Positions 38,511-49,700 of a DNA stretch of 64,000 bases are shown here, piece by piece. A program made the position numbers and the translations under genes. The DNA lies in assembly GCF_047663525.1 (NCBI RefSeq), contig NC_092601.1, forward strand, positions 18,375,501 to 18,439,500. Direction: 5' to 3'. Numbering within the stretch: the first letter of the stretch is position 1; each line of letters starts with the position of its first letter. The notes under the pieces are model-generated. The model was not told the DNA's origin and did no database searches. It was given only the letters and a program-made list of their open reading frames with translations. The stretch comes from Anas platyrhynchos (lineage: Eukaryota > Chordata > Aves > Anseriformes > Anatidae).

Positions 38511-41500
38511 ACAGTGACTTAAATACATGTTAAAAGAAGCAGTAATGTATCTTAGCCTCTACAGTCTCTAACGACTAAATCTGCATTCCCTTTACAATCC
38601 TCTTCCTAACATAAGTGACAAATTTAAGGTACTGAAGGATTTGTCTTGAAGTAGACTGTAACCTCACCGAGATGAGCTTTATGCTACCTGAGAGTATTTC
38701 CCATCCAGGCTTTGCTGTATTTTTTTACAGCACAGAGTTTTATGACTGTCTCTTTTGGGACATCCCCACTTAGTTATAAATGGTCTAATTAGACCTTGGG
38801 CTTTGTTTTTATGTTTCTCTGCCCCTGACTGGATGCCCTTGAAGTCCAGCTGCAGCCTCTCTGCACTGGCAGAGGGGGGCGGGTACCAGCAGCCTGTAAT
38901 CATGCAAGAAGCATCATCTCTAGGGCTGTTCTGTGCCCTGCTGAAATGTGACTCAAATGAATGTTTAAGAAGAAAAAGCTACGTGTTTCCTTTAATTATA
39001 ACAGTCATCCATAACTGGGGACAATTACATCTCTCCCTCCATAAATACATAGAGACACACACAGCTGTCACAGCTACACTGGCCTCAACAGTTACCGATG
39101 AGTAATATCCTTAAACTCAGCAAAAACAGTTTTTACAGTGCTTCAAGTAAGAATTTATTGCTACTTTTCTTTTTGACAAAAGTCCTTGGTGTCTGAAAGG
39201 TGTTAATTTATAAAAGGTCATAGAAAAAGAAGGCCAGGGGATGTAGTCATCACAGTTTACCAGAACAATCCAAGAGGTTAGCAAAAATACATCTGATTTA
39301 ATGTGATACGTTACAATGCTTTGCCAAAACACGTGTGGATATGAACTAGATTTGGTCTTTTGTTATGGGAGATGACGTGTGCTTGACTTGCTATCTGTAT
39401 TTTTACCTATGGGTGTTTTCAGAACTATTTACAGAAAAAAAAAAACACAACTGTGAATGACTAACTCTGTTTTGGTCTCTTTAATCTGAATGTCGTTTCA
39501 TGGAGTGACAGGATGTATAGGAAGGGGACAGTGGAAGTGGGAGGAGTTGCAGCTGTGCCTTACTTCAAGGTGAAGGGACACTGGCAGATGTGGAATCTCC
39601 TTGTGACCGCTGCAAGTGAAAATGAATTTAAAAATCATGTTCTTCCTTCACTTAAATATTTCTCCTTTTCCCAGTTACTTTCTGCAGAGTCATTCATCAC
39701 ATAGCAGTGAAGTGGATGAGAATTGAACACAAAGCTGCCCTTTTGCTTTGTTCCTTCAGAGTAAATACAAACAGCTGAAGCTGGTTACTGCATCTAGCCC
39801 AAACTGAAACCTTGCCCAGACCCTTTTCAGAGATAACCCTCCCTCAGTTACTGCAGGACTTGAGCTCAGGGCTGGCAAAAAGCAAAGCTGCCAGACCTTA
39901 ACTTGCCTCTTTTAACAGCTTCTCTGACACTTCCCTCTGTTCCAGCCTCCCACTATTCATTAGAAGTAAGCCAACAGTGTAAAAGACAATTTTAATGTTT
40001 TTAATTAAAAGCTTTACATATTTTAGGTGTTGCCGATCAATTAGTGAATTCACAGTGTTCATAAGGCAAAAATCTCCCACTGTTTCCCCCTCCCTTCCCT
40101 AGTCATACACGAGCAAGTTGGTAGTTGCAGTGAATGCCCTTCTCCATGCATAGTTCTGTAGCACAGTGTTATGCTAAGTCGTAACATTTTTATCTACAGG
40201 AAGAGAGACCAGTGCTAATGCAAACGAAGTCCAACATGCTGCAGTGCTGAGCCCATAAACTGTGTACATCAGTGCAAAAGAAACACATTCTGTTCCTGGT
40301 GAGAACATGCACATCCAGCCAGAAGTGCACAAGTAAAGCTGAATGAGCTGTAGATTAAACTGAGGATTTGCATTTTGTCACCTCCAGCTACCAACATGCA
40401 CCTTACTAGAGCTGCCAAAGGACTTTCCACCCAGACCACAGCTCCCACAAACTCTCCCAGTTGTCTGCTCTTGCCACGGTATGAAGAGCAGCTCCAGTTT
40501 CACCCAGCCTTTGAGCTGCACACTGCTGTCAACACAAGCAAGCCCCGTGCTAGTGTGGGAACCCTCCCACGTGCACCCTAGTGCATCTTCACTCACAATA
40601 TGCAGCGTCCAGGGGCACTCCCCAGGTACGATGCCTGTAGGGCATCACCTGCAAACTGCACCAGTACATCTGAACTGAGTAGCTGGGAGGCAACAGTACC
40701 GAGGCAAGTTGTGCAGCAGGACTGACTCTTCCCCTCCTGTGCAGAAGAGTAAATTCTAACGATATAACAAACAAACAAACAAAAAAACTTAGTCAAGTTT
40801 CTAGCAAGGGAAAAAATGGCCATAAAACAGGCTTCAGTGGTAACAGATGCAGTTCACAGTCCACACAACAGATCCTGAAGTCAACGCTATTCCAGTGTTA
40901 GGAGCTATAAAGTTTGTAATCAGTGCTGATTAAAAGGACACCCCCGTGGTATGGGGCCGTGGGGCCAACTCCTCTGGTTGCTCCTCTCTGTTCTCATGCA
41001 ATCTGCATGACCTAGGGGTAAACTGAGCAACACCGAGACAACGAGTCACACACATTGCACAACTGAAGGAAAGGAAAAAAGAGATTGGTGTGACTGCCCA
41101 ACGCGGGGCAACCTGCCCCAAACCAGCCCCATCGGAGGGATTTCACAGCTATTTACAGAGCTACCTTCAAGCCCTATTTTTCCCTAAAAAAAAAAGAAAA
41201 CTACATTACTCAGTTTTGTAATACAACTCACCACCACCTGCAAAATAAAAGCGCTACACATTTTTCAGACTTAACAAATAAAATACAGTACTGATGCTGC
41301 ACAAACTGAACAATGAGGGCTGCATGCTCAAGAGGCATAAGAGACCCAGCTGCTCCTCACTCTTACTCCAGAGGAAAGGCGAGGTATGTGTGAATTTATC
41401 CAGTATTTTTCCAGTATTCTATCTTGAGGGAAAAAAATTGTAATGGATCCATAGCAGCATGCTTGCTTGCTGCCTAAAAGCTCTCCCACCCTGAAAAGCA

Positions 41501-41950
41501 CTGTACGGAGTGGATGAGAGCAGGCTCTCCTCCACACCTGAACTCCACCTGAAAGCATCCTGCAAGGCTTAAGCAATTTGGATGGCTCCGCTAAGTCAGC
41601 AATTGCCTTAGAAACCCCTACACAACCTCCTACATTGCCTACAATAAACCAGAAAGTAAAAAAGGAAAAAAATACACAAACCACAACGCAGGCAGGGTTT
41701 CTGTCAGCCCAGCTCTGAAGTCCAGCAGCTGCTGATGCCCAGCTCAATGCCCATCCCCTGGCTGCTGGGAGCCCAGGGCCAGCCCTGCGGCAGCTCCTGC
41801 GCGTCCCCAGGGCCTCGCACCCGTCCCTGCCCCGGGCCTGATCAGGGCATGGGGACGCCCTGGGCAGGCCCTTGCTGCCACCACCAGGATGCTGAATTTT
41901 GGTGGCCGTGCCCATGGTCACACCAGGGAGCTGCCTGCTGCCACCGCGGC
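38511..41950. other. Convergent 3' region between CIAO3 and HAGHL
   Basis: No gene can be supported. The region separates two converging genes. On the minus strand, poly(A)-type signals for HAGHL are seen as AATAAA at 39154-39159 and ATTAAA near 39986-40001, which would give 3' UTRs of 2-2.8 kb. I cannot tell which, if any, is used. Several open frames of up to about 120 codons look random. Confidence 0.45.
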
Positions 41951-44319
41951 TCACTTCTTCTCCAGGAAGGGGCTGAAAAGTCCCCAGTCGAAGGCCAGCA
42001 CGGCCTGGGGATGGGGCCGCTCCTTGGGCTTCTTGAAGTTATCCTTCTCGGTGCGGAGAGCCCTCAGCACCTCCACCGGCTCCGTCTTCCCTGTGAATTT
42101 CTGCACGGCCTCCTCCCTGCAAGGGCAAAGGCTCCGCTGGGATGGTGGGGATGGGATGGGGACCCAGCTCGACACTGGGACAGCGAGGGGCATGGCCTCA
42201 GGTTGGGGGCACTGTGGGCATGTGGCACCCTCCCCTCCCTCGGGGTTTGGAGTTCCCACTGTCCAACAAAGCCACGGGGAGAAGCTGCGATGCTGGAGGG
42301 GAAGAGGGAGCAGGTTTGGGGGCAGGAGCAGCAGGACAGGGATGGACACCGACCCCGTTTTGGGCCCTTTGTGCCCCCAAGGTGCTGGCTCTGCTTACGT
42401 GACCCGCAGGAAGGGGTTGTAGAGGAACTCCTCCTGCAGCGTGGAGGGCACCGTGGGCAAGTCATCATCATCCCGCTGCTGCAAGGAACCAGATGCGTCC
42501 AAAAACCCGCTGGCACCCAACATCCCCCCCCCCGCCATCACCTCTATGGGGGCACGGACACCTACCTTGGCCCATGCAAGTTTCTTCTTCACTGCTTCGT
42601 TCTCCGGTTCCACTTTTAAGGCGAACTTGAGGTTTCGGACGGTGCACTCGTGGCCACAGAACACTTTCTGCAAGGGCAGCGGGGAGCACCCAGCGTCACA
42701 CACGCTCCTGGTGCCAGATCCAACCCTGCTGCACCCCAGTGCATGCAGCCCCGAGGATGGGCACTGCCACCCCATCAGCCCCCCCAATATTTCACCCCCC
42801 CAGGCAGGGGGGGAGATGCAGGGTGCTCACCGTCTCCTTCGGCAAAGCCCCCAGCACCTGGGTGAGGTTGGTGTACATCTGCTCCGCCGTCCCCTCGAAG
42901 AACTTCCCGCAGCCTCCCACGAACAGGGTGTCACCTGCGGGGTGACACGGGGCTGGGCACAGGGGGGACCCCAAACCCACAGCCGGACAGGGGAACATGG
43001 TGGATTCGCCCCAGGAGCATGGGGTGGGGATGGGGTGCGTGGCAGCAGGGTGGGGGTACCTGAGAAGAGAGCTGGTGCGTCCGGGGAGCCGTCCTCCCAC
43101 ATGAAGTAGCACATATGGCCCGAAGTGTGGCAGGGGGTGAAGAGGCACCTCACATGGATGGCCCCAAACTGTGGGGAGCGAGGATCAAGGCCATGGCCCA
43201 TATCTGGGCTCACCGTGGACCCCTGGCCTCCCCAAACCCCCATGCTGCTTGCCCAGGGCCTGGTGGGTGGGGGACACCAGGGGGGACACAGCCTTTGGGG
43301 TGCCCCAGCGCCATCCCAAACACACCGGGAAGGGGACAGGGCTTCACCCCATGGTTAGTGTGCCCAACCCACATGAGCAGTGCCACCTCTGCATCACCCT
43401 GGGGGGCCGCACACCCACAAACACCCCCGGGCGCAGGGCACACGCACCGTCAGCTCCTCGTTGGGGGCCACCTTGTGCGTCAGGGCCCCGATCCGCTCAT
43501 CGGCGCCGTACACCCGCAGCCCAGGGCACAGCCTCGCCAGCTCCTCATTGCCCCGCGCGTGGTCCCTGCACGGGGAGAGGAGGCAACGGGCAGCACTGGG
43601 CACTGCTGGGCACCACTGGGCATGGTCATGGCCATGGGCACGGCCACCACCTGCACCCTGTACAGAGGCCAGGGGCACTTACCAGTGGTGGTGGGTGGTG
43701 AGGACGGCTCGCAGCACCACGTCCTCCCTCCTGACGATCTCCAGCAGCTGGAAGGGGCCAGGAGCAGCAGGAGGTGAGGGCAGGAGGTGGCGAGCACCCA
43801 ACACCACGCACCCAACGCACCCAACACCAACCCCACACACCCCACACCCAACATCCCACAGCCGCTCTCGGAGCACCCAGCACCCAGCACAGCACAGGAT
43901 CGGTCCCGCACTGACTCCACTCTGCAAACTGGGTGCCCAGGGTGAGGAAAGGCACCCCAAAAAACCACGCACGGCCAGGGGGGGCTGGCAGGGGTTTAAG
44001 GCACGGCTCAACACGCAGCACCCATCGCACAGAGCAGGGCCGGGGGTGCAAAGGGGCAGCTCCCGGGGGGTCGGGGGCTGTTTTGGGGCCAGGCTCATTT
44101 TGGGGCCGGGCTTTTTGGGGTCGGGGTTGGCACAGCAGCAGCAGGGAGGTGGGCCCGGTGCGCCCCCCCCCCTCTGCTCCTCCACTGCAGCCGCCTGGAG
44201 CCACCCCGGGGGGAGCCCAAATTCAGCGCCCCCCAGCATCCCCCCCCCCGGGGCTGCCCTCCTGGAGGAGGAAGGAAACGTGCGAGCAAGCGGCGAACGC
44301 TTAAAAAAAAAGCGAAAAA

Positions 44320-44359
<40 letters not shown>

Positions 44360-44652
44360 AAAACAAAACAGAAAGCGGCGGCGCCTGCCGTGCCTGGGGG
44401 GGGTGGGGGGGGGACACGGGGACGGCTTTAGGGGGACCGATCGGGGCCGGTCGGGCTGTGGGGGGCTTTGGGGTGCCCCTAGGGGGGGTCTGCTCCGGGT
44501 TGAGCCCCCCCCCCCTTGGCAAGGGGCAGGGGCCCGGCGCCTCTCACCCTTTTGGGCACGGCGGCGTCCACGGCCACGGCGTCGCGGGTGCGCTCCTCGA
44601 TGACCAGGTACATGTAGTTGTCCTCCAGCACCGACACCACCTTCACCTTCAT
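41951..44652 (-). CDS. HAGHL: Hydroxyacylglutathione hydrolase-like protein, 8 exons
   Basis: Metallo-beta-lactamase-fold thioesterase, paralogue of glyoxalase II, predicted to hydrolyse S-D-lactoylglutathione. Exons in transcript order: 44548-44652, 43683-43747, 43448-43565, 43060-43168, 42831-42934, 42566-42667, 42399-42478, 41951-42116. They total 849 nt, giving 282 residues. It starts [17 protein letters not shown] with no targeting extension, so it is probably cytosolic. All metal ligands are present: THHHWDH, the His of TPCHTSGH, the Asp of GDTLF and the His of CGHE. The glutathione-site Lys in GCGKFFEG and the Arg/Lys pair in ALRTEKD are kept. The Tyr of HAGH CGHEYT is Cys here. The human protein, as I remember it, has lost the Lys (GCGSCLEG). 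The tail KERPHPQAV...AFDWGLF, longer than in HAGH, matches the human HAGHL tail (ALLALQWGLL). It converges with CIAO3, as in human. Confidence 0.97.
44302..44354 (+). repeat. A-rich tract in HAGHL intron 1
   Basis: A nearly pure A run of about 50 bp, broken by single GCG and T interruptions, lies in the first HAGHL intron inside otherwise very GC-rich DNA. It is T-rich in the transcript. There is no recognisable inserted body. Confidence 0.85.
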
Positions 44653-44812
44653 TATCCCGGGGCCGCCCGCAGGGACCCCCCCGGGACCCCCCCCCCCGGA
44701 GCCGGAGGCGGCCGCTACCTGCGGGAGGGGCCGGGCGGGGAGGGGAGGGGAAGGGACGGGACGGGACGGGAGGGGAGGGGAAGGGCTGCGGAGGGGGAGG
44801 GCGGTGTCTAAC
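44653..44812 (-). promoter_or_regulatory. HAGHL: HAGHL promoter / 5' region with G-quadruplex-prone DNA
   Basis: This is a CpG-rich segment immediately upstream of the HAGHL ATG with no TATA box. On the plus strand 44725-44790 has many closely spaced G runs (GGGAGGGG, then repeated GGGAC units), enough for several G-quadruplexes. These would lie on the template strand of HAGHL. Promoter function is inferred from position and composition. Confidence 0.55.
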
Positions 44813-45075
44813 CTCGTCCCCTTCCCTCCCTCCTTTTCCCTTCCCTCCCTCTTTTTTTCTTCCTTCCTGCCCTCCCTCCCTCCTTTTCCATTTCCTTCCC
44901 TTCCCCTCCTTTTCCTCTTCCTCCCATCCCCTCCCTCTTTTTTCCCCTCCCCTCCTTTTCCTCTTCCTTCCCTCTCTCCTTTTCTTTTCCCTCCTTTTCC
45001 ATTCCCTTTCCTCCCTTCTCTCCTTTTCCATTTCCTTCTCTCTCCCCCTTTTCCCATCCCTCCCTCCTCCCCAGC
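44813..45075 (+). repeat. 250-bp polypyrimidine/polypurine tract between HAGH and HAGHL
   Basis: The plus strand is almost entirely C and T for about 255 bp, built from variants of CCCTCCCTCCTTTTCC and TTTCCTTCCC with only scattered A or G. The sense strand of both neighbouring genes is therefore GA-rich. Long pure tracts of this kind with local mirror symmetry can form triplex (H-DNA). It lies immediately upstream of the HAGHL promoter and downstream of the HAGH poly(A) signal. Confidence 0.9.
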
Positions 45076-45386
45076 TCGGTGCAATGCAGCCACAGGGCAG
45101 GGGGCAGCTCCTCCTGCAGCCACCAGTGCAATGCAGGGGGTAAATCAAGCCCTCAGCTCCCCCCCAACCTCCCCACCCCATTTTCTTCTGTTAAAATAAA
45201 ACTACAGTCTTAACAAGACCTTGTATAAAGCCTCAGATGTTCCCCAAATGCCTACCTGCTCCCTCGTGGGATTTAGAGGCAAGCTGCTACAAGGTCGCTC
45301 GCTGACTTTAATCACCAGTACAAAAAAAATACGAGTTTAAGAGGTCCACTTTTTTTTTCCAGACTGCCACACTGTTTACAGCTGCG

Positions 45387-46703
45387 TTTATTTCCCCAGT
45401 TGTCAAACAGCCACCAGTACAGTCATGCTTAGTTGTAGCAGCACAGCATTCAAGTTAAGGAGTCAGTAAAGTTTTAGGTACCATTTTTCTAAAATACATA
45501 AAAATTTACCCTTTTTTTTTTTTTTTTAAAGCAAATAAGGAAATGGTGCTACACCAAACTCCGTTCCTACACTGCCACTCAGCACGCTCTTTAGAACAGC
45601 AGACCAAGTTACAGAGCTGAAATCCAGGCGGTTGTGCACTCCCTCACGGCATTGCTTACCAACCAGCGTGCACTAGGGAGAGAAACTGGAACCAAAACTG
45701 TTCAAATCTGTTACAGATTCAGCTGTGAAACATTTGTTTGCAAATCTCTTGTATTTGAGCAGATCCGCAGCATGCAACTGAGACCAAGAAACGAGGGATT
45801 TAACACACCTGGGAGGAAGATGCATTGAGGACAGATGCCAAGCCTTTAAGACACTTATATGCTAGGTAAGTCCTTTCTTCTCAGGGAACAGCAGACAAAT
45901 TCCTTCTTCATTTTTGTGGTACTCACACAAGTAACACACAGATCACACCCACGAGCAGTAAGCAGGTGCATGCAAGCAGGCTTCAGTTAACAGGGAAAGG
46001 GCATAAGCAGCGGTGCAATCTCTAAGCCAGCATGCTGCCTGGAAAAGTTACTGCAGTCCATGACAAGGAATGTCAAAGAGAAGAGAAGATCCCTGCAAAA
46101 CAGCTGGACAGTCCCGGCGTGCCATGGGAAGAGCCAGGCCACAGCATATTTAACAAACCATGCCCTAAACTGGCTGCAGCAGAGCAGGTCTGTCACCGAG
46201 AGGTTTTAGTAGAGCCAGAAGTGACAGAATAGTTTAAGTAGCAGCATGGAAGAAAAGTTTCTATCTTCAGATGGCAATGCAGTTAACTGCATTTTGTCCC
46301 TGCTTTAAATGGAGACCGAATACCTTCACGTAGAGCAGCCCCAATCCTACTGTCTGCATTCACATTAGGCGCCTATAAAATAACAAGAGTTTTTTTCCTA
46401 GGTCTCAAGGCTCGGCCCTTCCCTACCCCAGCCTCTGAGCTATGTACCAACGCTTGTAAAATGATCTGCATGTGACACGTGACAGTTGGAGAGCCAGCAA
46501 TAAAGGGATAAATATTCTTCATCATAATATAAATATGCTGTAGAGTATCTCAACAAGGGCAAAGTGCTTTTTTTTTCCTCAATTAAAATAAAATAGAAAC
46601 CTAAATAAGACTGTCTCGACCACAACAGAACGTTCAATTCCTAAGACATCTGAATAATCCAAGTTGCTATGAAACTGACAGTAAAGTGACCTAGGCAGAG
46701 TGC
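45387..46703 (-). other. HAGH: HAGH 3' UTR with poly(A) signal
   Basis: Downstream of the HAGH stop, the first canonical minus-strand AATAAA is at 45387-45392, giving a 3' UTR of about 1.3 kb. No other gene is seen in the stretch. The end lies only about 730 bp from the HAGHL start codon. Confidence 0.55.
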
Positions 46704-49700
46704 TCAGTCCTTCGGGACCCTGAAGTTATCCTTCTCTTTTCTGATGGCTCCCATTGTCCGGATAGGGTCCGTCTCCCCGGCGTGCTGCTGAACTGTCTTC
46801 TCCCTGCCAGGAGGGAATGCCAGGGACAGAAAATGCAAAGGCTGCAAGATAAAATCTCGGGTATGAAGTCACTACTGCCCCATTTTGCCTGTATCAAGGG
46901 GATATGCTCTGTTTAAGATCAAAGACTCAGGGCTTTGGCACTGGCTTATCAGCTCTCTTGGTTGAAACACTCATGCGCAAGAGGAAGTTGCAAACACTTT
47001 TATGCCTTGAATGGCATCTTTTACTGCGTCTGTCTGCCCAACCCTGCGTGCTGAAGGAACATCATTACACAAAGAAGCTTGTTCTGGCTCCTGAAGTCAG
47101 GGACTTCAGCACTGGCAGAGATGCTCGCCAAAACCCTTCCAATTTTACTGCAACAACTTTCTGCCAGGACAATGAGTACCGTACCTTACTTATGGAATGC
47201 AAATGCTTTAAGGAGAGTCTTGAGGGCATCAAACAGGAATGTGTGAAGCAAGAGAGTAACTCACACTTAAGGCTCTTTGTTCAGAGACCTCATCCCTCCC
47301 ACACCCCCCTCCACCCCAAGCCAGAGGGCCCGTTCCCACCCCTCCCTACCTCACTCTCATGAAGGGGTTGTACGTGAACTCTTCTGCGATGGTGGAGGGT
47401 ATGGTTGGCTCGCCGCTGTCGTACTTGGCCTAGAACAAGGGAGAGATTTCTGCCTGATGGGGAATGTTTTGGTGAAAGAGGAACATCCCACCACCATCCC
47501 CTCTCCTCTACCTCCTCAGAGAGGCTCTTCCTCCACGAAAGCACACAAGTTTAGGGAAAGGATGAACCAACCTACCTTGGCCCAAGCAAGCTTCTCCTGG
47601 ATACTTGCATTATTGGGTTCAACGTGCCGAGCAAATTTGAGATTGTTGATAGTGTATTCGTGACCACAGTAAACTCTCTAGGAAGAGAAAGGATGAGTTA
47701 CACGTGGTAACTCTGAGGGCACAAAGGTGGAGTGCCAAGTACCATCATCAGTGTTATTGTACACAGCAGAAACAAGAGTCAAGCCCCCAGGATACACCGT
47801 ACTCTCTACCAGAGACAGATGCAAAGTGCTGGGAGTTACCAGACAACACTAAGTGCAAATTTAACAGTAAGCCTGATGAAAGGACCAGGGCATCCAAGCT
47901 CTCCAGCCTTTGTTTCAATAAGCAGACTCTCCCCACAGAACACAAGCATATTTGGGTACCATTTCCTTCTCAAAGGACTCCAGCTATTTGAAGACAACTC
48001 CTGAAGTAAGTGTGCATTCCTTCAACGTGAGAAATTCTCTCACTGAACACTATTACTGGGAAGATGTTTTTTTCTGATGTCTGTAGTAGTTTCTGGCTGG
48101 TCACCTTACTAGCATAAAAGAAGAGTTCCATACCGTTTCAGGGTCCAGGCTGCCCAAGATCTCAATCAGCGCTCTGTACATTTCCTCTGGGGTTCCCTCA
48201 AAGAATTTCCCACAGCCGGCCACGAACAGCGTGTCACCTGCAAGCAAGGCATGATATGGCATCAGACAGAGCTCTTCACACGCAATGTGAACACCCTGAG
48301 GGCTCGGTCTTGCCATTGCTGCCCTCTCTGCAGCTCACGCTGCTCTGCCCTCACCAGGAAGGCACAGGGACAGCCAGGCTTTACCGCTGCCCCACACTGG
48401 CTCGGTGCTACATAAACCCACACAACAAACGGTTCTCTAACCTAATCTCAGCTTCTGATGCAGGAAATCCCACAGCCTCACCAGGCAAACCATGCCAGAG
48501 CTTCCCTACCTGTGTCTGCTGTCCACTCTTGTCCCTTCTACAATAAACACTTGTCCTCTTTACTGTGAGGACAATAAAAAAAAAAAAAACAACAACCAGC
48601 TCATTTCAGTGAAAAAAGCACTAGAGGTAGGACTCATCCAGGGCTCATTCTTGATTTTGCTTGCAGGGTGTCCAGCAATAGTTTACAGAACTAGAGGAGT
48701 TTCACTGGTTTCATTTACAATTACTACTAGGTAGCTTTGTGCGGGGACAAGGTGTGGGAGTTCAATTAGCTGCACTGGTAATAAGGAGCGAATGCACATC
48801 CAGAGTCAGGAGCACACAGGCAGAGGGGTAGCTTATTTCTTCGCAACACAGACTGCCGGCGGTGTAACCTCCCAACTCCTCACCTGTAAAAACAGCAGGT
48901 GGCTCGGAGCTATTTGGCTTAGTCACATAATAACAGATGTGTCCAGAAGTGTGACACGGCGTACAGAGGCATTTCACATTAAGAGATCCCACCTGAGAAG
49001 AAGGCAGAAGACTGGAGCTTAAGCTACTGTTTGGGAGCATTTGTACCATTAGAAAAGAATTGCAACTATTACAATGGCCTAGCAGTCCTACAGGCAAATT
49101 CTCACGTAGCTGGTCAGTAAACATCAGCTCTTTTCCTGAGAGAGTCCAGCAAAAGAGTTTTATGGCAAGGACTTGGAAGGGAGCTGTTTCCTCTTAGCAG
49201 GTGTTGTTACAAAGAGAACTGCCAGATTCTTTCATTTGCATGCAGAGTGACTCAGCGTCTGGTTGGCAGCAAGGGAAAATAGATCTAGAGCCATACAAAA
49301 TCCTAAACAAAGTTAATCAAGCGGAAAAAGCTCCAAACAAAAATGAAGCTGAAGGGTAGAAGTGGAAGACGCTCAAGAAAAGGGAGGGATTAAACACATT
49401 CATGAGGATGTTTACCCCACAGCCTTAATTTGTGCACCTTCCCATGTTCTTCTGTGCTCCCTTCTTTGCTTCTGACTGCCCCACAAAAGGTGCACTGCAG
49501 GAATAGCAGTGACATTCATGCCAGCCTGCAAATTTCATAGCAGTTTATGCAATCTGCCAGCTCATCTATAAACAAACAGCCACGTTTCAACAAGGTTTGC
49601 CACTTTAGCTCTGGAAAAGCAACGCAAGGCAGCTAGCCCTGCTGGCCCACTTTCTCTTCACCCTGTGTTTCAGCCTGCATTCAGAGAGCACCGCTTGCAT

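Noticed and set aside
41735-42619. 294-codon plus-strand open frame
   Set aside because: It is antisense to the last HAGHL exons and shows no family resemblance.
43679-45181. 500-codon minus-strand open frame, and a 407-codon plus-strand frame at 43380-44603
   Set aside because: Both run through HAGHL exons, introns, the A-rich tract and the polypyrimidine tract. They are low-complexity products of GC-rich DNA lacking stops, and the real exons have clear splice sites.
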